Shown in pieces: positions 27,334 to 37,364 of a stretch of 64,000 nt of DNA. Origin of the DNA: Adhaeribacter radiodurans. Lineage in GTDB: Bacteria; Bacteroidota; Bacteroidia; Cytophagales; Hymenobacteraceae. The translations under genes were made by a program, and so were the position numbers. The stretch's first letter is position 1. Each line of letters starts with the position of its first letter. Under the pieces are notes generated by a model. The model saw only the letters and a list, made by a program, of their open reading frames with translations. It was not told the DNA's origin and did not search any database. The stretch lies in contig NZ_CP055153.1 in assembly GCF_014075995.1 (NCBI RefSeq), positions 3,720,001-3,784,000 of the forward strand, given 5' to 3'.

Positions 27334-29124
27334 ATGAAAACTATATTAACACTTGTTTTTTTTCTGATTCTACAACTGGCTCAAGGCCAGGTGAAGTACT
27401 TTCAGCGCGAGTTTAATTTAAACTACGTAACACCGGTATTCCGGAACGAACGTTTTAACAGTGGCATCAGAACGCAACATAACTTTGATGCCAACAATGC
27501 TTTTTATTACGTGGGTATTGGCACTTCCTATAAAAATTCGGCGTTAGCTGCTCCCAATAATACGGCCGATCGGCTGCGGTTTACCCGTTTAAGTACTTCC
27601 AGTGCGGTTTTAAGTAACCGAAGTCATCAGTATTCCAGAGATGGTAAAGCCTTAAATACTCATGCCAATAGCATAGCAGAAATACGGGTAGCTGGTGGAA
27701 ATGGCGGTTACATAGCAGTGGGGGAAGTTGCCAGCAATCCGGTTACCGGGGCTGTTGCCGCTGGCGGAAGCGATGTATTATTTACTAATTTAAATTTTAA
27801 CGGTTTTGTGGTAAACTCCTCGCGAATTGATATTGCAGGGGGCAACGATATTGCCTGGAGTGTTAAAAGATCGAATATATTGGTGGGCGGACAACCTACC
27901 TGGATTATTTGCGGAGAATCGAAACGTGGCACCACTCATACGGATTGTTTTGTAGCCCGGGTAACATCGGCCGGGGCTATTATCTGGTGCAATCGTTTTA
28001 ATTTTGACCCGGGTGGAGGTATGTTTACTTCCGCACATTGTATTGCTAAACAATTGGTAGAAGATGCCAACGGCAATATTTACTTGGTAGGAACCTTGCA
28101 AGATAATTCCGGTAATAACGGCATCGATGGTCTGGCCTTTAAACTAGGCGCGGGCGGCAACTTAATTTGGGCCAACAATTATCATTTAGCTTCCGACGAC
28201 GAATTTCAGGCGGTGCGCTTAACCGTAGACAATAATTTAATTGTAGGTGGCTTTACCAACTTTACCGGCATGTACCACATGCAAATTACTAAATTAACCG
28301 CAGCCGCCGGTGCTATTCAATTTCAGAATATTTTGCGAGCACGCAATGGCAATAATCTTTACCCCAGTAAATGCTACGATATTTTGGAAGCACTCGGCCC
28401 CAATTATTATCTCGCCGGTTTAGTAAATCAAGCTGGGGTTAACCGCGAAATGATGTACCGGGCCGGAGCCGGAGGAATAGGAATTAACTGGAATAGCTAC
28501 AACGCAATGTTTTTTAATGTAGGTTTCGGTATCCATTACGTACCAGATGATAATTGCCCCGGCATAGCTTACTTCTCCTCGCTCAAAAATACAAATAACC
28601 CTGCTTTCAGCGACGGACATATTATGAAAACAGATTTAACCACCCGGACTTGTAATTTTCTATTTCCGAAAGACCCTTCTAATTTGGCATCTAACTTAGT
28701 AAGATATGCCCGCTTAAGAAGAATGCAGCCCAGCGGTTCAGTAGCCGGACTAACCTCCACCACAATTACATACACAGACAAGCAAATTTGTAAAGTAGAT
28801 TGTGTTAGTCCGGCATCCGCCAGCATTATTTCTCCAAATGCTTCGGAATTAATCGAACCGTCTGCATCTATTAAAAAGTTAAAACTAGCTCCTAACCCGG
28901 TATCTCAAACATTGCACATAGAAGCAACTTTCTTACCTGCCGGCGAGTACCAATTGGAACTGAAAGACATGCTGCACGGAAGTATAACTTTAAGAAAAAC
29001 CATTAAACAAAGTAAAGGAACTCTCGCTACTGACCTGGACTTATCTAATGTTGCACCCGGTGTCTATCTGCTTACCATAAAGTCAGGGAATTTAGTTTTG
29101 CAAGAAAGAGTAATGAAGCAATAA
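27334..29124 (+). CDS. Secreted protein with T9SS type A sorting domain
   Basis: 596 residues from ATG 27334 (MKTILTLVFFLILQLAQGQ), which gives a clean signal peptide; the longer open frame before it is not needed. The body (about 25-500) is a beta-propeller-like repeat region with blades such as GGNGGYIAVGEVASNP, QPTWIICGESKRGTTHTDCF and ANGNIYLVGTLQDNSGN. The last 75 residues (KLAPNPVSQTLHIEATFLPA to ERVMKQ) are a T9SS type A C-terminal signal. It is therefore carried across the outer membrane by T9SS. No enzyme motif is recognised. Confidence 0.85.
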   Translation: MKTILTLVFFLILQLAQGQVKYFQREFNLNYVTPVFRNERFNSGIRTQHNFDANNAFYYVGIGTSYKNSALAAPNNTADRLRFTRLSTSSAVLSNRSHQYSRDGKALNTHANSIAEIRVAGGNGGYIAVGEVASNPVTGAVAAGGSDVLFTNLNFNGFVVNSSRIDIAGGNDIAWSVKRSNILVGGQPTWIICGESKRGTTHTDCFVARVTSAGAIIWCNRFNFDPGGGMFTSAHCIAKQLVEDANGNIYLVGTLQDNSGNNGIDGLAFKLGAGGNLIWANNYHLASDDEFQAVRLTVDNNLIVGGFTNFTGMYHMQITKLTAAAGAIQFQNILRARNGNNLYPSKCYDILEALGPNYYLAGLVNQAGVNREMMYRAGAGGIGINWNSYNAMFFNVGFGIHYVPDDNCPGIAYFSSLKNTNNPAFSDGHIMKTDLTTRTCNFLFPKDPSNLASNLVRYARLRRMQPSGSVAGLTSTTITYTDKQICKVDCVSPASASIISPNASELIEPSASIKKLKLAPNPVSQTLHIEATFLPAGEYQLELKDMLHGSITLRKTIKQSKGTLATDLDLSNVAPGVYLLTIKSGNLVLQERVMKQ

Positions 29125-29467
29125 TAATAAGAATTACTTGATAAAGTTCTCCTTAGTGATTAATAACGAATTAAATACGTTATACAATTGCTGAGGAGTT
29201 TTTTATGGAGTGATACTTCTCTAAAATGAAATGAACCGGCTGACGGAAATAGGTAATTAAGTCTGGTTGTAAATTATTACTAAGCGCAAGAACATTCCAG
29301 AATTATTCAGAATTCAAATTCCGGCTCCTAAACTTACTTTTAAGGCCAGATCAAAGGTGTTAATTAATGAAGCAAAGCAATAATTTCGCTTCCGGTAGTC
29401 TCCCAAATCCATCTCTCAGACTTAAAATTGCCTTTGATTATTGAATGTACTTATATAAATAAAAAAT
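29125..29467. other. Intergenic, no gene seen
   Basis: Spacer between converging genes; only the terminator at its right end is recognisable. Confidence 0.4.
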
Positions 29468-29497
29468 AAAAGGCTTACCAATAATGATAAGCCTTTT
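29468..29497. terminator. Bidirectional terminator
   Basis: AAAAGGCTTA (29468-29477) pairs with TAAGCCTTTT (29488-29497). It lies between the converging T9SS cargo gene and the PorP/SprF gene. Confidence 0.85.
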
Positions 29498-29519
29498 TGC
29501 TGTTACATGTTTTTATTAA

Positions 29520-30506
29520 TTACCAAAGGGTAATCTTTTTACCCAATCCTTTATAATTTACCGGCATAAGATTATAAATAAGCACGATTTCATTGCTACC
29601 TCCATTAATGCGGCTGGCCTTACCCGTGGTTGTTTCGTAGGTATACCCAACTTTTATCTGGTTAAAACGCATGCCTCCGGTAAAGGAATAAGCTAAATCT
29701 TGTCGGTAGCCCACGCCCGCCCAAAAGGAGTTATTAATCACTCCTTTTAACTGGCCTTCAAATGTTTCCCGTAATTTAGAATCATACCGGTAAAGGCCAT
29801 TTACTATTAAACCAAACTGATCGGATATTACTTTGCGGTATCCGGCTTGCACCACGTGATTGGTTGGGAAAGCATTCTCCAAATAGGTTCCCCCGGAACC
29901 TAATTTTCCTTTCGCCGCATCCTGTAAGGCATATCCAATATAGTAATCTTCCGCCATCAACATTACTCCCACATTTATATCTACTTTAGTTACTCTCGTA
30001 TTATCATTGGCAAACAAATTCTGATATTTTGGATCATTGGTAATATCAATAACTAATTTAGTCTGATCTAAAGAAGTGGCATCATAAGTAACAGCGGCTC
30101 CGGCCCGTAAACTTAGCTTTTCAGAAAGTTGAACCCGGGAACTATAGTTGAGAAAAAGTTGCGTTTGCCGATAAGGTCCAAAAGTATCCCTTAATAAAGA
30201 CAATCCAATAGCGTTTTTAACACCTAAGAATTGGTTCGAACGGTCCTGGTTGGATGCGTTACCATTTTTCCAGGTAGCTAAATCCGCTAAATCTAATTCA
30301 GCAGAAATAAAAAGGGTTTTAGGCGCATCTTCAAACCCGGTCCACTGGTTGCGGTAAATACTTTTGAGCACCGATCCTTCCTGCCCCGTTAAGGCAGGAT
30401 TAAAATACTGTGGTATTAAAGAAAAGCTGGAAATTTGTTTTCTGCTTTGGGCTTGTACTTCCCAAACAGAAGCAACTATTATTATAATTAATAAGATCTT
30501 TTTCAT
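29520..30506 (-). CDS. PorP/SprF family T9SS membrane protein
   Basis: 328 residues: signal peptide (IIIIVASVWEVQAQ), then SLIPQYFNPALTGQEGS, the hallmark start of PorP/SprF proteins, followed by outer-membrane beta strands (GVGYRQDLAYSFTGGMRF). SprF helps its adjacent T9SS type B cargo reach the cell surface in Flavobacterium. It lies 11 bases after the 1656-residue type B protein gene, so the pair fits the SprB/SprF arrangement. The role with this cargo is inferred from the pairing. Confidence 0.92.
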   Translation of the reverse strand: MKKILLIIIIVASVWEVQAQSRKQISSFSLIPQYFNPALTGQEGSVLKSIYRNQWTGFEDAPKTLFISAELDLADLATWKNGNASNQDRSNQFLGVKNAIGLSLLRDTFGPYRQTQLFLNYSSRVQLSEKLSLRAGAAVTYDATSLDQTKLVIDITNDPKYQNLFANDNTRVTKVDINVGVMLMAEDYYIGYALQDAAKGKLGSGGTYLENAFPTNHVVQAGYRKVISDQFGLIVNGLYRYDSKLRETFEGQLKGVINNSFWAGVGYRQDLAYSFTGGMRFNQIKVGYTYETTTGKASRINGGSNEIVLIYNLMPVNYKGLGKKITLW

Positions 30507-30517
30507 TTCCGTTAATA

Positions 30518-33500
30518 TTAAAGAATCGTTACTACTCCTTTTTTCGTCAATTGAATATCTTCGACTTTTATCACGTAGAAGAAAGCACCTTTTAATACCT
30601 GGCCCCGCAAGTCTTTACCATCCCAACCCTTTTCCGGATCAGTAGTATGGAATAAGTGTACTCCCGACCGGTCAAAAACATCGATTGATATTTTATTATA
30701 GAATTTAAGCTCTGGTACGATCCAGTTATCGTTTATTCCATCTCCATCAGGCGAGAAAGTATTCACAATTTTTAATTCTTCAACGGCCGTAGCATATTGC
30801 GTTTTTGTTAAAGTGAAGGCCCGCTCGATGGTATTGTTATAAGGATCCGTGCTTCTTACTCGAATAGTGAATTGGGTCAGGCCCGATAAGCCATTGTTAG
30901 ATTTAAGGAATAGCTGGTTTCCTATAATTTGGAACAAGTTATTATGCACATCTCCCTGGCCACTAACTAACGAGTAAACAAATTCGGTATCATCCGGGTC
31001 AGTGGTGGAGAAGGTTCCGATTACCTCATTCGCAGAAGCTTCCGGCCGGAAGGTAGGAGCATCAAAGGCTAATACAGTTGGTGCCTTGTTCGTTAGTACT
31101 TCTACTACGATCTGCACGGACTTATTATCCAGGTTAGTCGATAAAGGAGAGAGTACCAGTTCTCCGGTGAGGGTATATTGACCAGCTACGGCTCCATTGT
31201 AATTCCCCTGATTCCAGTTTACTGAAATTTCCTCTTTGGCCCCGGTAGAATAAGTAACTTCCACTTTCGCCGGTAATGGAATGCGGGTATATTCCGTTCG
31301 AATAGGCACACTGATAAGGGAAGGGGTTCGTACATCTACAATGTTACGCATGATTTTTACCGTCTGAGCAGTTACTTCTGCCCCTTTATTACCCGCTGCA
31401 TCCTGCAGGTAAGCGACTACGGTCAGGGTACCATCATTTAAACCTTTTAGATCCAGGGAAGAAAGATCAAATTCCGCATTTTCTACCTTAACTGATCCCG
31501 TTACAGGGGTACCACCATTATTACAGGTAATCGTGTAGTAAAGAGTAGTTCCTACTTCGGCACCACTTACCGGTAAGGTTATAGCATCCACATTGGTAAC
31601 ATCTACTCTTTCGGCATTGAAGGTCACGGCATATCCGGTTGGCAGAACAGTATCTACCTGGATTGCTAATATCTCACTCTGTTCGCTCACGTTTCCAGCA
31701 ATATCTTTAGCGTCCACGGCAATGGTATAAGCCCCATCCGGGAGGGCATTCGGGAAAGTATAACCCCAGGCTCCATCTGCTCCGGCTGTTACGGTAGCTA
31801 CAGACTCTCCATTTAAGTAAATGGTTACTTCGGCTCCCGCCTCTGTATTGCCGGAAATTGCTGGCGTATTGTCATTCGTATTACCATTATTGCCACCTGC
31901 CAGTACTGGAACACCTGGAACGGCTGGTGCTTGCGTATCTACAGTAATTTTTAGAGCAGCACTGGCATTACTTGTGTTGGCAGCCGAATCAGTGGCGGTT
32001 ACGGTAAAGCTATATTCTCCGTCGGTAAGGCCTGATTCAAAAGTATAACTCCAGTTTCCATCGGCATCAGCTGTTATTGTTTCTCCTCCGGTTCCATTTG
32101 TAAAAATAGTTACGATAGAGTTTGGTTCAACAGTTCCACTGATAGTAGGGGTATTATCATTCGTATTGCCGTTGTTTCCACCAGCTAATACCGGAGGAAC
32201 GGGTGTTTGAGGCTTTTGAGTATCTACCCGAATAGTCAAGGTCTCACTTTTGGCGCTACTATTGCCCGCCGCATCCGTTGCTACAACTGTAATCTCCTGA
32301 GCACCATCTTCTAAGGCGGTAGTAAAGGTGTAAGTCCACGCCCCGGTTTCATCGGCCGTTACGGTAGCCACCGCTTCTCCATTCCGGTAAATTGTCACCT
32401 GGGAACCTGCCTCCGCTTTACCATTAATGGTAGGAGTATTATCATTTGTATTGCCATTGTTTCCTCCTGCTAACACCGGAATAGTTGGGGTAGTCGGTTC
32501 AGTAGTATCTACCCGAATAGTTAAGATCTCACTTTCGGCGCTACTATTGCCCGCCGCATCCGTTGCTACAACTGTAATCTCCTGAGCACCATCTTCTAAG
32601 GCGGTAGTAAAGGTGTAAGTCCACGCCCCGGTTTCATCGGCCGTTACGGTAGCCACCGCTTCTCCATTCCGGTAAATTGTCACCTGGGAACCTGCCTCCG
32701 CTCTACCACTAATGGTAGGAGTGTTATCATTCGTGTTGCCATTGTTTCCTCCCGTTAATACAGGAGTACCCGGAGTAGTAGGCGCCGAAGTATCAATCAT
32801 GATTTCTAATGCCGGGCTAGTTTCACTTATGTTGCCGGCCGCATCGGTAGCGGTAACGGTAATATCATAATCCGCATCAGATAAGGCGTCTGAATAGGTA
32901 TAAGTCCAATTTCCCTCTTCATTGGCCGTAACTGTAGCCGTTATTGTTCCATTGGTGTAAATAGTGACCGTGGCATTTGCCTCCACCGTACCGGTAATAG
33001 TCGGAGTGTTGTCCTTGGTATTACCTTGGTTACCTCCGGTTAAAACCGGCACTTCTGGGGTAACTGGTTTTTGCGTATCTACTACAATAGGAAGAGCGGC
33101 ACTCTTATCACCCGTAAAACCAAGCAAATCAGTGGCACTAGCAGAAAGATTATGTTCACCTTCGGACTGATCCGAAGTAAAGGTATAAGTCCATCTTCCG
33201 TCCTCACCCGCAGTAACACTCGCAATAGAGTCTGTGCCATTGTAAATGGTAACCTGTACATTTGGCTCTGCTGTTCCCGTAACTGTAGGTGTAGCATCAT
33301 TAATAAACCCATTGGTGCCGCCCGTTAATACCGGTATCGAAGGTGTAGCCGGTTTATAGTACGTTAAAGTTCTAGTTGATTCTGCGGTCCGTTCCCCATT
33401 GACTACGGCAAATTTTATTACTCTATCTGAAGGATTAGAGGAAGTACTGCGGAAGGTAACGCTCCGTAATATTTCTTGCATCTGAGCGGCCGAAGCTGTT

Positions 33501-35488
33501 CCAGTGAAAGTTAATACTCCTGTATTAGCATTAAAACTGGAAGTAATGCCCTCCGGCAATGTACCTATTGATAAAACATCGGCATTCGCCTGGAAACCGG
33601 ATGAAATATATACCCGGGCCTCAGTAACATCCTTTCCGCTAATGGTTAGTTGTTCATCCACGATAGAAGCTTGCTTAAAATAAGCCCGTTTACTGGATTC
33701 TGTCCCGGTGATTACATTATTAGGCTGAATAGTGACTGTTATTTTAACCCGTTCTGAAGGGCACCCTCCTACCGTTTGACTAACCCAGTATTCCTGTGAA
33801 CCAAGAGAACTTGTAGTAGGTGTAGGTACTGTTGAAGATCCGGTTCCGCCGGTAGCGGCCTCATACCATAATAAATTTGAACCTCTTACTTGTTCGCTTA
33901 AGCTGCTCGCTTCCTCATCTTGGTAATAGGTAACATTGGTAACTACAGGAGGCTCGGTATCATTCAGGTTCACGGTAACGGTAAAGGTAGTCGTTGCCTG
34001 ATCCCCATCCGCGTCAGTGACTGTTAAGGTTATCGTAGCAGTACCAACCTGACCGGCTGTTTGAATAAGGGAAACGGTTCTGCTAGCACCCGTCCCACCA
34101 AACGTAATGTTTTCATTAGTAATAAGGTCTGTATTAGAAGAGGTGGCAGTAATAGTTAAAGCAGCGGGTGCAGTATCGGCATCTCCTACTGTATAAGTGA
34201 TAGCCGGAGTAGTAACATCCTGACAAGTAGCCAAATCAGACACCTGCGAAATAGAAGGCAAAGCATGGGTAGTAAAGGTGCCGGAAGAAATATCCGAGAA
34301 ATGCGCAGTAGCATCCTCCGTCACGAAATAATAATCATAAGCAGTTGCCGCACTCAGACTAGTCATTTTAAAGATGGTTTCTGCATTAGCCAGCATAGCA
34401 CCAGAACCTTTGCTAGTCACTACTACTTGTCCATAATTAGCACCCGCTTTTATTTGTGCGGCAGTAGGACGGGCCGCACCGTGAGGAACTACCATCCAGT
34501 AACCAGTAGCGGCGATACTAGAAGATGCTGCTAAATCTGCACTGTTGGTTGTAATGTTAGAAACACTTCCGCTTACCTGCGCTACTTCATTTATAATCTC
34601 ATTTAAATCTTCCAGTTCTCCGGCGGCATAATACCAGGTAAACTCGTCACTGGCGCCCACCGGAAGGTCATTCATCCGCACATAAAATCCATATGAACCA
34701 TCACTGGTAATTTCCAGCGAACTGGTGGTAGGGTTCATACTAACAATCTGAGTACGGAAGTCGCCATATCTTGGATTTACAATGATATTTCCCTTATCTG
34801 AATCGGTATAGAACATTACCCCTTCTTCCGAAGTCGATATTCTAAGCGCTTTTGCCCGGGCGGTAGTCGCGGTGTTTCGCACGAATGCCCCGTTCACCAG
34901 GTTTCCTTTTTGTTTGTTAGGGCCATCGGTTTGCCCGATCCAGTCATCTCTGGTCCCGATCCAGGTACGCACATTTTCCATGGGACTTGAACTCACATTT
35001 CGGAGCCGGGTAGTTACTTTTATATAAGCACTATTTTGCGGCAGAAGGTAGGTGTTTCTTACCTCTAACATTTGGGAACCAATCGTCACATTACCTGTCG
35101 AAACGATGGTACCGTATCCATTAGGAGCAGCGCTAATTACATACTGAGAAGCATTAATTACCTGATTTTCTAAGCTGGGATTAACGACTATGGTACCATT
35201 CACATTCCATTCATCTGTTTTTACGCCCCCAATAGCGAAGGCATTGTCCAGAGGATTATTAGAATATGTTAAAGCAAACCATTGAGCCCGATTACTATTG
35301 TAATAAAAGGGTTGCTGTAAGTTTCCGAAAGTATTAACGGAGTTCTCTCCCCCATTGCCCATGCGGAGCTTACTATTATTTAAAACTGTCTGGGCTTGTG
35401 CCCCTTTTGGTAGAAGCGACAGTATGACAAGCGGCAGAAATAAAAAGCTTACAAAAAAAATTTTCTTTAATAAAGTAGAATTCTTCAT
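30518..35488 (-). CDS. Giant secreted Ig-repeat adhesin with T9SS type B sorting domain
   Basis: 1656 residues. Signal peptide 1-32; an N-terminal region with strand-rich domains (including a Ig/cadherin-like DADGDQATTTFTVTV part at about 490); six tandem Ig-like repeats of about 95 residues (about 718-1283, each starting PVL(T/A)GG and containing ATDAAGN); further Ig-type domains; and a C-terminal CHU_C/type B signal (FSPDGDGINDNWIVPELKFY, VFDRSGVHLFH, GAFFYVIKV). It should be exported by T9SS and held at the cell surface, acting in adhesion or gliding. It is paired with SprF downstream. Repeats 3 and 4 are nearly identical in DNA, so unit number may vary between strains. Confidence 0.9.
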   Translation of the reverse strand: MKNSTLLKKIFFVSFLFLPLVILSLLPKGAQAQTVLNNSKLRMGNGGENSVNTFGNLQQPFYYNSNRAQWFALTYSNNPLDNAFAIGGVKTDEWNVNGTIVVNPSLENQVINASQYVISAAPNGYGTIVSTGNVTIGSQMLEVRNTYLLPQNSAYIKVTTRLRNVSSSPMENVRTWIGTRDDWIGQTDGPNKQKGNLVNGAFVRNTATTARAKALRISTSEEGVMFYTDSDKGNIIVNPRYGDFRTQIVSMNPTTSSLEITSDGSYGFYVRMNDLPVGASDEFTWYYAAGELEDLNEIINEVAQVSGSVSNITTNSADLAASSSIAATGYWMVVPHGAARPTAAQIKAGANYGQVVVTSKGSGAMLANAETIFKMTSLSAATAYDYYFVTEDATAHFSDISSGTFTTHALPSISQVSDLATCQDVTTPAITYTVGDADTAPAALTITATSSNTDLITNENITFGGTGASRTVSLIQTAGQVGTATITLTVTDADGDQATTTFTVTVNLNDTEPPVVTNVTYYQDEEASSLSEQVRGSNLLWYEAATGGTGSSTVPTPTTSSLGSQEYWVSQTVGGCPSERVKITVTIQPNNVITGTESSKRAYFKQASIVDEQLTISGKDVTEARVYISSGFQANADVLSIGTLPEGITSSFNANTGVLTFTGTASAAQMQEILRSVTFRSTSSNPSDRVIKFAVVNGERTAESTRTLTYYKPATPSIPVLTGGTNGFINDATPTVTGTAEPNVQVTIYNGTDSIASVTAGEDGRWTYTFTSDQSEGEHNLSASATDLLGFTGDKSAALPIVVDTQKPVTPEVPVLTGGNQGNTKDNTPTITGTVEANATVTIYTNGTITATVTANEEGNWTYTYSDALSDADYDITVTATDAAGNISETSPALEIMIDTSAPTTPGTPVLTGGNNGNTNDNTPTISGRAEAGSQVTIYRNGEAVATVTADETGAWTYTFTTALEDGAQEITVVATDAAGNSSAESEILTIRVDTTEPTTPTIPVLAGGNNGNTNDNTPTINGKAEAGSQVTIYRNGEAVATVTADETGAWTYTFTTALEDGAQEITVVATDAAGNSSAKSETLTIRVDTQKPQTPVPPVLAGGNNGNTNDNTPTISGTVEPNSIVTIFTNGTGGETITADADGNWSYTFESGLTDGEYSFTVTATDSAANTSNASAALKITVDTQAPAVPGVPVLAGGNNGNTNDNTPAISGNTEAGAEVTIYLNGESVATVTAGADGAWGYTFPNALPDGAYTIAVDAKDIAGNVSEQSEILAIQVDTVLPTGYAVTFNAERVDVTNVDAITLPVSGAEVGTTLYYTITCNNGGTPVTGSVKVENAEFDLSSLDLKGLNDGTLTVVAYLQDAAGNKGAEVTAQTVKIMRNIVDVRTPSLISVPIRTEYTRIPLPAKVEVTYSTGAKEEISVNWNQGNYNGAVAGQYTLTGELVLSPLSTNLDNKSVQIVVEVLTNKAPTVLAFDAPTFRPEASANEVIGTFSTTDPDDTEFVYSLVSGQGDVHNNLFQIIGNQLFLKSNNGLSGLTQFTIRVRSTDPYNNTIERAFTLTKTQYATAVEELKIVNTFSPDGDGINDNWIVPELKFYNKISIDVFDRSGVHLFHTTDPEKGWDGKDLRGQVLKGAFFYVIKVEDIQLTKKGVVTIL
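31640..33334 (-). repeat. Six tandem Ig-like coding repeats, about 285 bases each
   Basis: All units share PVL(T/A)GGNNGNTNDNTP-like starts and an ATDAAGN-like middle. The third and fourth copies agree almost base for base over 32222-32455 against 32507-32740 (offset 285). The others are more diverged. Confidence 0.85.
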
Positions 35489-35491
35489 GAT

Positions 35492-35935
35492 TTATTTCTC
35501 CTGGATTTTAGATTGAGTGATAGACCAGGTGTTACCCGTTTTTTGCAACTCTAAAGTCACCGGTACAAATTCTTCGTAGGTACCTTGGAAATTATAATAG
35601 TAGGCAAAATCGACTTGAGCGGAATTCTGTGTTACTTTGAATTCGCGAAACAGGAAAAAGGCACTAATACCATTGGTTTTTACTTCTTCTTTTGATTTAA
35701 AAGCCACAGGTTTACCATTTTTTGTAACATTGAGGTTACCAGGAAAAGAAACAGCATGCTGCATCACATACAACGGTTTCAAAGTTCCATTATCGGTGCG
35801 GGGGTAATGGGTTTGTAGGGCGGGCAATTCAATGCATTTCTGAAGTATCTTAGACTGATCATCTAAAGATTGAGCCATAAGATGAGTAACGCACCCGAAA
35901 AAGATAAACAGGGTTAGTAAAATTTTACTTTTCAT
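35492..35935 (-). CDS. Small secreted protein of the T9SS adhesin operon
   Basis: 147 residues with a signal peptide (ILLTLFIFFGCVTHLMAQ). The rest is strand-rich (FAYYYNFQGTYEEFVPVTLE, then LQKTGNTWSITQSKIQEK), like a small periplasmic beta protein. It ends three bases before the giant adhesin gene on the same strand, so it is very likely the first gene of that operon. It may be a chaperone or a processing partner for the adhesin; this is inferred from position only. Confidence 0.7.
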   Translation of the reverse strand: MKSKILLTLFIFFGCVTHLMAQSLDDQSKILQKCIELPALQTHYPRTDNGTLKPLYVMQHAVSFPGNLNVTKNGKPVAFKSKEEVKTNGISAFFLFREFKVTQNSAQVDFAYYYNFQGTYEEFVPVTLELQKTGNTWSITQSKIQEK

Positions 35936-36979
35936 TGATAAAGAAGAATAGTTAAAGATATATTTAGTTCAGTGCTGATATTCTAGGAATTAAGGCTTCT
36001 TAGCTTTTAAGGTAAAGCCCTAAGTTTCGATACCGTTTTTCCTGTCCTACTGGTTTTTGATTAAGTTTTAGAGGTGAATTATACTTTCAATATAATTATT
36101 ATGAGAAGTATAAAATCGCTCTAAATAAACTTGTAGGAAGTAAAATAAAGGCTAGTTAACGGCTATGATTATTAAAAGAATTTTGATAGTAGTTCTTTAT
36201 CCATGTTACAGATTTTGGATTTAACACACAAAACAGTATCATCTTAACTTTTAAGCTAAGTTGTACTTTATAAATTTCACTATATATATGGGTTACTTAA
36301 ACCTGCTCACCTAACATCATTAAATGAAATAAAAGAAGCAGTGCTTTAAAATTTAGTTCAAAATAAATAAAGTTCCTTGTTATGCAAAGCCACTATTTTA
36401 AAGAATAATTACATTTACTACTCTGCAAAAGTACTTTAATGAATAACTAATGGAAAGTATTAACGCAAAAATTAAGATTCATTAATTAAACTATTCTTCT
36501 ATTTTGATAGGAGTAATTTTATAATGATTTATAGATACTAGAAATTAAGAAAAAAGAGAATAAATAAACTTTTTATATATAATATTATTCATATATTATA
36601 TCCTGTTAGGCTTTACTTTAAAACAAGTATTATATCTTTCGAAGAATATTAGAATTTGATTAAATGTACAAGTATAAAGACATTAGAAAGAGTATTTACA
36701 AAAGCTTTTATCTACTTTAAGTACTTAAAGATCCTTCGCTGAAGATTTATCTATAAATGTCTGATAAGTATTGTTATAATTGCTATTCTGCTATAATCTA
36801 AGAAAACCGGTCCTCTTTTAAAAGCAAAAATTTGTCTCCTATATTCGAGCTGAATATCACCGAATACAATCGACCTATTAAATCTATTGGCGGGATGGGA
36901 GAAGTTTAAAAACTTATTGCTGTTAAATCCAAAGTAAAAAGACCACTTTATATAAAGGAGCATAGCAATACAACACTCC
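35936..36979. other. Gene-poor AT-rich region
   Basis: About 1 kb, extremely AT-rich, no plausible gene. A minus-strand ORF (36751-36996) has no family signal and is not accepted. It probably contains the adhesin operon promoter near 35960. Confidence 0.5.
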
Positions 36980-37170
36980 ATGGAAAATAATGGCAAAAAG
37001 TCCAGTTTATTCTCTTTGACAAAACGTTTGGCGTTATAGCTTGATCAGGTTTCAACGGCGACTTACCCGTTCGCAATTATTGCTTGCATTCAGCATTATG
37101 GTAGGTTTAACTGCAGGGGTAGCGGCTATTACTCATAACACCCTGGTGCATGTTATCTGGAAGGGTATGC
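36980..37170 (+). pseudogene. Possible 5' remnant of a ClC chloride channel gene
   Basis: An ATG at 36980 gives MENNGKKSSLFSLTKRLAL then TAG. The next frame continues LIRFQRRLTRSQLLLAFSIM, VGLTAGVAAITHNTLVHVIW, which has the form of the first helix of ClC channels (LSxLVGLxAGxAAxxLKNxVHxI). The frames join around 37035, suggesting a one-base frameshift. Homology fades after about 37170 and the rest of the channel is missing. This is a small, decayed fragment, and the call rests on one helix. Confidence 0.35.
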
Positions 37171-37364
37171 TGTTTGGTAAGATTAATTTTACACAAATTA
37201 AGTTGGTTGCAGGGAAAAATAAAACCTTTACTGCCAATTATAAGCATCAGCTCATAACCACTGTTAGGTTAAACAAAGTTTAATAAAGCCTCAGCAATAC
37301 CTTTGTCGTACTTCACCTTAGTTTATTAAATAGTTATTGTAGCCTAGCAACCTTTCTACCACCC

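Noticed and set aside
36751-36996. 81-residue minus ORF
   Set aside because: It overlaps the probable chloride-channel remnant and has no recognisable sequence.
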